From Hippasteria phrygiana (Eukaryota; Echinodermata; Asteroidea; Valvatida; Goniasteridae), in contig JAZGUH010000369.1 in the NCBI GenBank assembly GCA_037893225.1, positions 124,001 to 188,000 on the forward strand: 64,000 bases of DNA. Direction: 5' to 3'. Positions 1-10,885 of the stretch are shown piece after piece (the first letter of the stretch is position 1; every line of letters begins with the position of its first letter). Under the pieces are notes generated by a model. It was given only the letters and a program-made list of their open reading frames with translations, did no database searches and was not told the DNA's origin. Made by a program: the position numbers and the translations under genes.

Positions 1-21
1 TGAATTTGGTTGATATTTCAT
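1..21 (+). repeat. Partial monomer at left window edge
   Basis: The window opens inside a monomer with its last 21 bases (unit positions 212-232, ending ttcat). The array therefore continues leftward beyond the window. Confidence 0.97.
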
Positions 22-252
22 GCAATTATGAATGAGTAAAGCAAGTCATACCCTAGGGAATTTGACAGGCATGGAGCAATAAATAGAAGGTAATATGCAC
101 ACAGATGGTGGCCGGGAAGAAAATAAACATTGCGAGGTTTGAATTTTCTCCACAAGTGTTAACTCTAAGAAGCCGCCGATAATTGCAACATGTAGCGCCA
201 GATCTAAGCTATCCATACATGTCAAAATTACTGAATTTGGTTGATATTTCAT
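22..252 (+). repeat. Type D monomer (variant of A), reference copy, 231 bp
   Basis: It has a type A head (ccctaggg, gacaggcatgg, agaaggtaatatgcac). It then carries ggtggccggg instead of gttggccgga at positions 88-96 and gtgttaac instead of gttttaac at 138. The same combination recurs at 18843-19073, 22547-22777, 24167-24397, 25787-26017, 28332-28562, 30183-30413, 31571-31801, 36665-36895, 38053-38283 and 47773-48003. It makes a useful marker for block duplications. In those later copies, except this first one, the unit ends in ggtttat rather than ggttgat. Confidence 0.9.
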
Positions 253-483
253 GCAATTATGAATGAGTAAAGCAAGTCATACCCCAGGGAATTTGACAGG
301 CATGGAGCAATAAATAAAAGGTAATCTGCACACAGATGGAGGCCGGGAAGAAAATAAACATTGCGAGGTTTGAATTTTCTCCACAAGTGTTAACTCTAAG
401 AAGCCGCCGATAATTGCAACATGTAGCGCCAGATCTAAGCTATCCATACATGTCAAAATTACTGAATTTGGTTGATATTTCAT
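253..483 (+). repeat. Type C monomer, reference copy, 231 bp
   Basis: This head subtype has ccccaggg, gacaggcatgg, aaaaggtaatctgcac and ggaggccggg, followed by gtgttaac. The same or a closely similar form recurs at 948-1178, 1410-1640 and 3031-3261. Its aaaaggtaatctg segment also appears, with ggtggcc, in units from 2336 to 8700 and again near 30010 and 36490 with other tails. The full type C combination is confined to the first few kilobases. Confidence 0.88.
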
Positions 484-715
484 GCAATTATGAATGAGTA
501 AAGCAAGTCCATACCCCAGGGAATTTGACATGCATGGAGCAATAAATAGACGGTAACATGTACACAGATGTTGGCCGGAAAGAAAATAAACATTGCGAGG
601 TTTGAATTTTCTCCACAAGTTTTAACTCTAAGAAGCCGCCGATAATTGCAACATGTAGCGCCAGATCTAAGCTATCCATACATGTCAAAATTACTGAATT
701 TGGTTGATATTTCAT
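484..715 (+). repeat. Type B monomer, reference copy, 232 bp
   Basis: This is the reference for the L class. It has the extra C in gtccatacc (positions 26-27), ccccaggg (31-38), the 8-bp palindrome catgcatg (46-53), agacggtaacatgtac (65-80) and gttggccggaaag (88-99). The conserved second half contains tgcgaggtttg, agccgccgataattgc, a BglII-type agatct and tacatgtcaaaatt. Near-identical copies occur throughout the window. Confidence 0.93.
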
Positions 716-1178
716 GCAATTATGAATGAGTAAAGCAAGTCCATACCCCAGGGAATTTGACATGCATGGAGCAATAAATAGACGGTAACATGTACACAGA
801 TGTTGGCCGGAAAGAAAATAAACATTGCGAGGTTTGAATTTTCTCCACAAGTTTTAACTCTAAGAAGCCGCCGATAATTGCAACATGTAGCGCCAGATCT
901 AAGCTATCCATACATGTCAAAATTACTGAATTTGGTTGATATTTCATGCAATTATAAATGAGTAAAGCAAGTCATACCCCAGGGAATTTGACAGGCATGG
1001 AGCAATAAATAAAAGGTAATCTGCACACAGATGGAGGCCGGGAAGAAAATAAACATTGCGAGGTTTGAATTTTCTCCACAAGTGTTAACTCTAAGAAGCC
1101 GCCGATAATTGCAACATGTAGCGCCAGATCTAAGCTATCCATACATGTCAAAATTACTGAATTTGGTTGATATTTCAT

Positions 1179-1409
1179 GCAATTATGAATGAGTAAAGCA
1201 AGTCATACCCTAGGGAATTTGACAGGCATGGAGCAATAAATAGAAGGTAATATGCACACAGATGTTGGCCGGAAAGAAAATAAACATTGCGAGGTTTGAA
1301 TTTTCTCCACAAGTTTTAACTCTAAGAAGCCGCCGATAATTGCAACATGTAGCGCCAGATCTAAGCTATCCATACATGTCAAAATTACTGAATTTGGTTG
1401 ATATTTCAT
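1179..1409 (+). repeat. Type A monomer, reference copy, 231 bp
   Basis: This is the reference for the main S class. It has a single C in gtcatacc, the 8-bp palindrome ccctaggg (contains an AvrII site), gacaggcatgg, agaaggtaatatgcac and gttggccggaaag. Its second half matches type B. Sub-lineages carry gaaagtaat (position 69 A, first seen at 6728-6958) or gacaggaatgg (position 50 A, first seen at 10655-10885). Confidence 0.93.
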
Positions 1410-2799
1410 GCAATTATGAATGAGTAAAGCAAGTCATACCCCAGGGAATTTGACAGGCATGGAGCAATAAATAAAAGGTAATCTGCACACAGATGGAGGC
1501 CGGAAAGAAAATAAACATTGCGAGGTTTGAATTTTCTCCACAAGTGTTAACTCTAAGAAGCCGCCGATAATTGCAACATGTAGCGCCAGATCTAAGCTAT
1601 CCATACATGTCAAAATTACTGAATTTGGTTGATATTTCATGCAATTATGAATGAGTAAAGCAAGTCATACCCCAGGGAATTTGACAGGCATGGAGCAATA
1701 AATAGAAGGTAATATGCACACAGATGTTGGCCGGAAAGAAAATAAACATTGCGAGGTTTGAATTTTCTCCACAAGTTTTAACTCTAAGAAGCCGCCGATA
1801 ATTGCAACATGTAGCGCCAGATCTAAGCTATCCATACATGTCAAAATTACTGAATTTGGTTGATATTTCATGCAATTATGAATGAGTAAAGCAAGTCCAT
1901 ACCCCAGGGAATTTGACAGGCATGGAGCAATAAATAGAAGGTAATATGCACACAGATGTTGGCCGGAAAGAAAATAAACATTGCGAGGTTTGAATTTTCT
2001 CCACAAGTTTTAACTCTAAGAAGCCGCCGATAATTGCAACATGTAGCGCCAGATCTAAGCTATCCATACATGTCAAAATTACTGAATTTGGTTGATATTT
2101 CATGCAATTATGAATGAGTAAAGCAAGTCCATACCCTAGGGAATTTGACAGGCATGGAGCAATAAATAGAAGGTAATATGCACACAGATGTTGGCCGGAA
2201 AGAAAATAAACATTGCGAGGTTTGAATTTTCTCCACAAGTTTTAACTCTAAGAAGCCGCCGATAATTGCAGCATGTAGCGCCAGATCTAAGCTATCCATA
2301 CATGTCAAAATTACTGTATTTGGTTTATATTTCATGCAATTATGAATGAGTAAAGCAAGTCCATACCCCAGGGAATTTGACAGGCATGGAGCAATACATA
2401 AAAGGTAATCTGCACACAGATGGTGGCCGGGAAGAAAATAAACATTGCGAGGTTTGAATTTTCTCCACAAGTGTTAACTCTAAGAAGCCGCCGATAATTG
2501 CAACATGTAGCGCCAGATCTAAGCTATCCATACATGTCAAAATTACTGAATTTGGTTGATATTTCATGCAATTATGAATGAGTAAAGCAAGTCCATACCC
2601 CAGGGAATTTGACATGCATGGAGCAATAAATAGACGGTAACATGTACACAGATGTTGGCCGGAAAGAAAATAAACATTGCGAGGTTTGAATTTTCTCCAC
2701 AAGTTTTAACTCTAAGAAGCCGCCGATAATTGCAACATGTAGCGCCAGATCTAAGCTATCCATACATGTCAAAATTACTGAATTTGGTTGATATTTCAT
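1179..2799 (+). repeat. Seven-unit higher-order block, copy 1 (1621 bp)
   Basis: The unit-length pattern is S S S L L L L. It includes a type C-like unit at 1410-1640, a unit with gtatttggtttat at its end (2104-2335) and a unit with aatacataaaagg (2336-2567). The same seven units in the same order follow directly at 2800-4420. I found no difference on reading. Confidence 0.9.
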
Positions 2800-4420
2800 G
2801 CAATTATGAATGAGTAAAGCAAGTCATACCCTAGGGAATTTGACAGGCATGGAGCAATAAATAGAAGGTAATATGCACACAGATGTTGGCCGGAAAGAAA
2901 ATAAACATTGCGAGGTTTGAATTTTCTCCACAAGTTTTAACTCTAAGAAGCCGCCGATAATTGCAACATGTAGCGCCAGATCTAAGCTATCCATACATGT
3001 CAAAATTACTGAATTTGGTTGATATTTCATGCAATTATGAATGAGTAAAGCAAGTCATACCCCAGGGAATTTGACAGGCATGGAGCAATAAATAAAAGGT
3101 AATCTGCACACAGATGGAGGCCGGAAAGAAAATAAACATTGCGAGGTTTGAATTTTCTCCACAAGTGTTAACTCTAAGAAGCCGCCGATAATTGCAACAT
3201 GTAGCGCCAGATCTAAGCTATCCATACATGTCAAAATTACTGAATTTGGTTGATATTTCATGCAATTATGAATGAGTAAAGCAAGTCATACCCCAGGGAA
3301 TTTGACAGGCATGGAGCAATAAATAGAAGGTAATATGCACACAGATGTTGGCCGGAAAGAAAATAAACATTGCGAGGTTTGAATTTTCTCCACAAGTTTT
3401 AACTCTAAGAAGCCGCCGATAATTGCAACATGTAGCGCCAGATCTAAGCTATCCATACATGTCAAAATTACTGAATTTGGTTGATATTTCATGCAATTAT
3501 GAATGAGTAAAGCAAGTCCATACCCCAGGGAATTTGACAGGCATGGAGCAATAAATAGAAGGTAATATGCACACAGATGTTGGCCGGAAAGAAAATAAAC
3601 ATTGCGAGGTTTGAATTTTCTCCACAAGTTTTAACTCTAAGAAGCCGCCGATAATTGCAACATGTAGCGCCAGATCTAAGCTATCCATACATGTCAAAAT
3701 TACTGAATTTGGTTGATATTTCATGCAATTATGAATGAGTAAAGCAAGTCCATACCCTAGGGAATTTGACAGGCATGGAGCAATAAATAGAAGGTAATAT
3801 GCACACAGATGTTGGCCGGAAAGAAAATAAACATTGCGAGGTTTGAATTTTCTCCACAAGTTTTAACTCTAAGAAGCCGCCGATAATTGCAGCATGTAGC
3901 GCCAGATCTAAGCTATCCATACATGTCAAAATTACTGTATTTGGTTTATATTTCATGCAATTATGAATGAGTAAAGCAAGTCCATACCCCAGGGAATTTG
4001 ACAGGCATGGAGCAATACATAAAAGGTAATCTGCACACAGATGGTGGCCGGGAAGAAAATAAACATTGCGAGGTTTGAATTTTCTCCACAAGTGTTAACT
4101 CTAAGAAGCCGCCGATAATTGCAACATGTAGCGCCAGATCTAAGCTATCCATACATGTCAAAATTACTGAATTTGGTTGATATTTCATGCAATTATGAAT
4201 GAGTAAAGCAAGTCCATACCCCAGGGAATTTGACATGCATGGAGCAATAAATAGACGGTAACATGTACACAGATGTTGGCCGGAAAGAAAATAAACATTG
4301 CGAGGTTTGAATTTTCTCCACAAGTTTTAACTCTAAGAAGCCGCCGATAATTGCAACATGTAGCGCCAGATCTAAGCTATCCATACATGTCAAAATTACT
4401 GAATTTGGTTGATATTTCAT
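2800..4420 (+). repeat. Seven-unit higher-order block, copy 2 (1621 bp)
   Basis: This is an exact-looking tandem copy of 1179-2799. Corresponding private variants sit 1621 bp downstream: gtatttggtttat at about 3937-3950, and the gcagcatgtag variant near 3888 matching that near 2267. Flanking units on each side differ, so the duplication ends cleanly at monomer boundaries. Confidence 0.9.
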
Positions 4421-7189
4421 GCAATTATGAATGAGTAAAGCAAGTCATACCCTAGGGAATTTGACATGCATGGAGCAATAAATAGAAGGTAATATGCACA
4501 CAGATGTTGGCCGGAAAGAAAATATACATTGCGAGGTTTGAATTTTCTCCACAAGTTTTAACTCTAAGAAGCCGCCGATAATTGCAACATGTAGCGCCAG
4601 ATCTAAGCTATCCATACATGTCAAAATTACTGTATTTGGTTTATATTTCATGCAATTATGAATGAGTAAAGCAAGTCCATACCCCAGGGAATTTGACAGG
4701 CATGGAGCAATAAATAGAAGGTAATATGCACACAGATGTTGGCCGGAAAGAAAATAAACATTGCGAGGTTTGAATTTTCTCCACAAGTTTTAACTCTAAG
4801 AAGCCGCCGATAATTGCAACATGTAGCGCCAGATCTAAGCTATCCATACATGTCAAAATTACTGAATTTGGTTGATATTTCATGCAATTATGAATGAGTA
4901 AAGCAAGTCCATACCCCAGGGAATTTGACATGCATGGAGCAATAAATAGACGGTAACATGTACACAGATGTTGGCCGGAAAGAAAATAAACATTGCGAGG
5001 TTTGAATTTTCTCCACAAGTTTTAACTCTAAGAAGCCGCCGATAATTGCAACATGTAGCGCCAGATCTAAGCTATCCATACATGTCAAAATTACTGTATT
5101 TGGTTTATATTTCATGCAATTATGAATGAGTAAAGCAAGTCCATACCTCCAGGCATGGAGCAATAAATAGAAGGTAATATGCACACAGATGTTGGCCGGA
5201 AAGAAAATAAACATTGCGAGGTTTGAATTTTCTCCACAAGTTTTAACTCTAAGAAGCCGCCGATAATTGCAACATGTAGCGCCAGATCTAAGCTATCCAT
5301 ACATGTCAAAATTACTGTAATTGGTTTATATTTCATGCAATTATGAATGAGTAAAGCAAGTCCATACCCCAGGGAATTTGACAGGCATGGAGCAATACAT
5401 AAAAGGTAATCTGCACACAGATGGTGGCCGGGAAGAAAATAAACATTGCGAGGTTTGAATTTTCTCCACAAGTGTTAACTCTAAGAAGCCGCCGATAATT
5501 GCAACATGTAGCGCCAGATCTAAGCTATCCATACATGTCAAAATTACTGAATTTGGTTGATATTTCATGCAATTATGAATGAGTAAAGCAAGTCCATACC
5601 CCAGGGAATTTGACATGCATGGAGCAATAAATAGAAGGTAATATGCACACAGATGTTGGCCGGAAAGAAAATATACATTGCGAGGTTTGAATTTTCTCCA
5701 CAAGTTTTAACTCTAAGAAGCCGCCGATAATTGCAACATGTAGCGCCAGATCTAAGCTATCCATACATGTCAAAATTACTGTATTTGGTGTATATTTCAT
5801 GCAATTATGAATGAGTAAAGCAAGTCCATATCCCAGGGAATTTGACAGGCATGGAGCAATACATAAAAGGTAATCTGCACACAGATGGTGGCCGGAAAGA
5901 AAATAAACATTGCGAGTTTTGAATTTTCTCCACAAGTGTTAACTCTAAGAAGCCGCCGATAATTGCAACATGTAGCGCCATATCTAAGCTATCCATACAT
6001 GTCAAAATTACTGAATTTGGTTGATATTTCATGCAATTATGAATGAGTAAAGCAAGTGCATACCCCAGGGAATTTGACATGCATGGAGCAATACATAGAC
6101 TGTAACATGTACACAGATGTTGGCCGGAAAGAAAATAAACATTGCGAGGTTTGAATTTTCTCCACAAGTGTTAACTCTAAGAAGCCGCCGATAATTGCAA
6201 CATGTAGCGCCAGATCTAAGCTATCCATACATGTCAAAATTACTGAATTTGGTTGATATTTCATGCAATTATGAATGAGTAAAGCAAGTCATACCCCAGG
6301 GAATTTGACAGGCATGGAGCAATAAATAGACGGTAACATGTACACAGATGTTGGCCGGAAAGAAAATAAACATTGCGAGGTTTGAATTTTCTCCACAAGT
6401 TTTAACTCTAAGAAGCCGCCGATAATTGCAACATGTAGCGCCAGATCTAAGCTATCCATACATGTCAAAATTACTGAATTTGGTTGATATTTCATGCAAT
6501 TATGAATGAGTAAAGCAAGTCCATACCCCAGGGAATTTGACATGCATGGAGCAATAAATAGACGGTAACATGTACACAGATGTTGGCCGGAAAGTAAATA
6601 AACATTACGAGGTTTGAATTTTCTCCACAAGTTTTAACTCTAAGAAGCCGCCGATAATTGCAACATGTAGCGCCAGATCTAAGCTATCCATACATGTCAA
6701 AATTACTGAATTTGGTTGATATTTCATGCAATTATGAATGAGTAAAGCAAGTCATACCCTAGGGAATTTGACAGGCATGGAGCAATAAATAGAAAGTAAT
6801 ATGCACACAGATGTTGGCCGGAAAGAAAATAAACATTGCGAGGTTTGAATTTTCTCCACAAGTTTTAACTCTAAGAAGCCGCCGATAATTGCAACATGTA
6901 GCGCCAGATCTAAGCTATCCATACATGTCAAAATTACTGAATTTGGTTGATATTTCATGCAATTATGAATGAGTAAAGCAAGTCATACCCTAGGGAATTT
7001 GACAGGCATGGAGCAATAAATAGAAGGTAATATGCACACAGATGTTGGCCGGAAAGAAAATAAACATTGCGAGGTTTGAATTTTCTCCACAAGTTTTAAC
7101 TCTAAGAAGCCGCCGATAATTGCAACATGTAGCGCCAGATCTAAGCTATCCATACATGTCAAAATTACTGAATTTGGTTGATATTTCAT
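4421..7189 (+). repeat. Twelve-unit higher-order block, copy 1 (2769 bp)
   Basis: Unit lengths are 231, 232, 232, 221, 232, 232, 232, 232, 231, 232, 231, 231. Tags include aatatacat (position 106 T) in units 4421-4651 and 5569-5800, the 221-bp deletion unit, gtaattggtttat at the end of unit 5116-5336, ggtgtatatttc near 5787, the loss of the agatct site (ccatatct) near 5980, and cattacgag near 6605. All recur 2769 bp downstream. Confidence 0.93.
5116..5336 (+). repeat. 221-bp deletion monomer, copy 1
   Basis: In the head, ccataccccagggaattt... is replaced by ccatacctcc followed directly by aggcatgg (5141-5158). This fits loss of 12 bp between two agg direct repeats plus one inserted T at 5148, net minus 11 bp. 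The rest of the unit is ordinary. Confidence 0.92.
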
Positions 7190-9958
7190 GCAATTATGAA
7201 TGAGTAAAGCAAGTCATACCCTAGGGAATTTGACATGCATGGAGCAATAAATAGAAGGTAATATGCACACAGATGTTGGCCGGAAAGAAAATATACATTG
7301 CGAGGTTTGAATTTTCTCCACAAGTTTTAACTCTAAGAAGCCGCCGATAATTGCAACATGTAGCGCCAGATCTAAGCTATCCATACATGTCAAAATTACT
7401 GTATTTGGTTTATATTTCATGCAATTATGAATGAGTAAAGCAAGTCCATACCCCAGGGAATTTGACAGGCATGGAGCAATAAATAGAAGGTAATATGCAC
7501 ACAGATGTTGGCCGGAAAGAAAATAAACATTGCGAGGTTTGAATTTTCTCCACAAGTTTTAACTCTAAGAAGCCGCCGATAATTGCAACATGTAGCGCCA
7601 GATCTAAGCTATCCATACATGTCAAAATTACTGAATTTGGTTGATATTTCATGCAATTATGAATGAGTAAAGCAAGTCCATACCCCAGGGAATTTGACAT
7701 GCATGGAGCAATAAATAGACGGTAACATGTACACAGATGTTGGCCGGAAAGAAAATAAACATTGCGAGGTTTGAATTTTCTCCACAAGTTTTAACTCTAA
7801 GAAGCCGCCGATAATTGCAACATGTAGCGCCAGATCTAAGCTATCCATACATGTCAAAATTACTGTATTTGGTTTATATTTCATGCAATTATGAATGAGT
7901 AAAGCAAGTCCATACCTCCAGGCATGGAGCAATAAATAGAAGGTAATATGCACACAGATGTTGGCCGGAAAGAAAATAAACATTGCGAGGTTTGAATTTT
8001 CTCCACAAGTTTTAACTCTAAGAAGCCGCCGATAATTGCAACATGTAGCGCCAGATCTAAGCTATCCATACATGTCAAAATTACTGTAATTGGTTTATAT
8101 TTCATGCAATTATGAATGAGTAAAGCAAGTCCATACCCCAGGGAATTTGACAGGCATGGAGCAATACATAAAAGGTAATCTGCACACAGATGGTGGCCGG
8201 GAAGAAAATAAACATTGCGAGGTTTGAATTTTCTCCACAAGTGTTAACTCTAAGAAGCCGCCGATAATTGCAACATGTAGCGCCAGATCTAAGCTATCCA
8301 TACATGTCAAAATTACTGAATTTGGTTGATATTTCATGCAATTATGAATGAGTAAAGCAAGTCCATACCCCAGGGAATTTGACATGCATGGAGCAATAAA
8401 TAGAAGGTAATATGCACACAGATGTTGGCCGGAAAGAAAATATACATTGCGAGGTTTGAATTTTCTCCACAAGTTTTAACTCTAAGAAGCCGCCGATAAT
8501 TGCAACATGTAGCGCCAGATCTAAGCTATCCATACATGTCAAAATTACTGTATTTGGTGTATATTTCATGCAATTATGAATGAGTAAAGCAAGTCCATAT
8601 CCCAGGGAATTTGACAGGCATGGAGCAATACATAAAAGGTAATCTGCACACAGATGGTGGCCGGAAAGAAAATAAACATTGCGAGTTTTGAATTTTCTCC
8701 ACAAGTGTTAACTCTAAGAAGCCGCCGATAATTGCAACATGTAGCGCCATATCTAAGCTATCCATACATGTCAAAATTACTGAATTTGGTTGATATTTCA
8801 TGCAATTATGAATGAGTAAAGCAAGTGCATACCCCAGGGAATTTGACATGCATGGAGCAATACATAGACTGTAACATGTACACAGATGTTGGCCGGAAAG
8901 AAAATAAACATTGCGAGGTTTGAATTTTCTCCACAAGTGTTAACTCTAAGAAGCCGCCGATAATTGGAACATGTAGCGCCAGATCTAAGCTATCCATACA
9001 TGTCAAAATTACTGAATTTGGTTTATATTTCATGCAATTATGAATGAGTAAAGCAAGTCATACCCCAGGGAATTTGACAGGCATGGAGCAATAAATAGAC
9101 GGTAACATGTACACAGATGTTGGCCGGAAAGAAAATAAACATTGCGAGGTTTGAATTTTCTCCACAAGTTTTAACTCTAAGAAGCCGCCGATAATTGCAA
9201 CATGTAGCGCCAGATCTAAGCTATCCATACATGTCAAAATTACTGAATTTGGTTGATATTTCATGCAATTATGAATGAGTAAAGCAAGTCCATACCCCAG
9301 GGAATTTGACATGCATGGAGCAATAAATAGACGGTAACATGTACACAGATGTTGGCCGGAAAGTAAATAAACATTACGAGGTTTGAATTTTCTCCACAAG
9401 TTTTAACTCTAAGAAGCCGCCGATAATTGCAACATGTAGCGCCAGATCTAAGCTATCCATACATGTCAAAATTACTGAATTTGGTTGATATTTCATGCAA
9501 TTATGAATGAGTAAAGCAAGTCATACCCTAGGGAATTTGACAGGCATGGAGCAATAAATAGAAAGTAATATGCACACAGATGTTGGCCGGAAAGAAAATA
9601 AACATTGCGAGGTTTGAATTTTCTCCACAAGTTTTAACTCTAAGAAGCCGCCGATAATTGCAACATGTAGCGCCAGATCTAAGCTATCCATACATGTCAA
9701 AATTACTGAATTTGGTTGATATTTCATGCAATTATGAATGAGTAAAGCAAGTCATACCCTAGGGAATTTGACAGGCATGGAGCAATAAATAGAAGGTAAT
9801 ATGCACACAGATGTTGGCCGGAAAGAAAATAAACATTGCGAGGTTTGAATTTTCTCCACAAGTTTTAACTCTAAGAAGCCGCCGATAATTGCAACATGTA
9901 GCGCCAGATCTAAGCTATCCATACATGTCAAAATTACTGAATTTGGTTGATATTTCAT
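7190..9958 (+). repeat. Twelve-unit higher-order block, copy 2 (2769 bp)
   Basis: This is a tandem copy of 4421-7189 with the same order of 231, 232 and 221-bp units. I found only two differences, both in unit 8802-9033: attggaac in place of attgcaac (8967) and ggtttat in place of ggttgat (9024). The shared 221-bp unit and lost agatct site prove block duplication rather than independent mutation. Confidence 0.93.
7885..8105 (+). repeat. 221-bp deletion monomer, copy 2
   Basis: It has the same compound deletion as the unit at 5116-5336: ccatacctcc then aggcatgg, with the extra T at 7917. It lies exactly 2769 bp downstream of the first copy, as part of the 12-unit duplication. Confidence 0.92.
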
Positions 9959-10885
9959 GCAATTATAAATGAGTAAAGCAAGTCCATACCCCAGGGAATT
10001 TGACATGCATGGAGCAATAAATAGACGGTAACATGTACACAGATGTTGGCCGGAAAGAAAATAAACATTGCGAGGTTTGAATTTTCTCCACAAGTTTTAA
10101 CTCTAAGAAGCCGCCGATAATTGCAACATGTAGCGCCAGATCTAAGCTATCCATACATGTCAAAATTACTGAATTTGGTTGATATTTCATGCAATTATGA
10201 ATGAGTAAAGCAAGTCCATACCCCAGGGAATTTGACATGCATGGAGCAATAAATAGACGGTAACATGTACACAGATGTTGGCCGGAAAGAAAATAAACAT
10301 TGCGAGGTTTGAATTTTCTCCAGAAGTTTTAACTCTAAGAAGCCGCCGATAATTGCAACATGTAGCGCCAGATCTAAGCTATCCATACATGTCAAAATTA
10401 CTGAATTTGGTTGATATTTCATGCAATTATGAATGAGTAAAGCAAGTCCATACCCCAGGGAATTTGACAGGCATGGAGCAATAAATAGACGGTAACATGT
10501 ACACAGATGTTGGCCGGAAAGAAAATAAACATTGCGAGGTTTGAATTTTCTCCACAAGTTTTAACTCTAAGAAGCCGCCGATAATTGCAACATGTAGCGC
10601 CAGATCTAAGCTATCCATACATGTCAAAATTACTGAATTTGGTTGATATTTCATGCAATTATGAATGAGTAAAGCAAGTCATACCCTAGGGAATTTGACA
10701 GGAATGGAGCAATAAATAGAAGGTAATATGCACACAGATGTTGGCCGGAAAGAAAATAAACATTGCGAGGTTTGAATTTTCTCCACAAGTTTTAACTCTA
10801 AGAAGCCGCCGATAATTGCAACATGTAGCGCCAGATCTAAGCTATCCATACATGTCAAAATTACTGAATTTGGTTGATATTTCAT
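9728..10885 (+). repeat. Five-unit block, copy 1 (1158 bp)
   Basis: The pattern is S L L L S. Its first unit is also the last unit of the preceding 12-unit block. Tags are ataaatgag at the second unit head (about 9965), ctccagaag at 10318-10326 in the third unit, and gacaggaatgg in the fifth. It is repeated directly at 10886-12043. Confidence 0.9.

Larger units (their letters stand above)
1..1178 (+). repeat. Left heterogeneous segment, about five monomers (S S L L S)
   Basis: Five complete units of four subtypes follow the edge fragment: D, C, B, B, C. The last unit carries ataaatgag in place of atgaatgag at position 9. Mixing of subtypes is denser here than in most of the array. Nothing non-satellite is present. 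Confidence 0.9.

Noticed and set aside
572..584. CENP-B box in the gttggccggaaag / ggtggccgggaag region
   Set aside because: The essential core spacing TTCG-4N-A-2N-CGGG is not present on either strand in any subtype I checked.
599..609. RNA polymerase III B box (ggtttgaattt resembles GGTTCGANTCC)
   Set aside because: The invariant C and the final CC are missing. The only A-box-like stretch (tagcgccaga) lies downstream rather than upstream, and no tRNA fold is seen. A tRNA-derived SINE origin is not supported.
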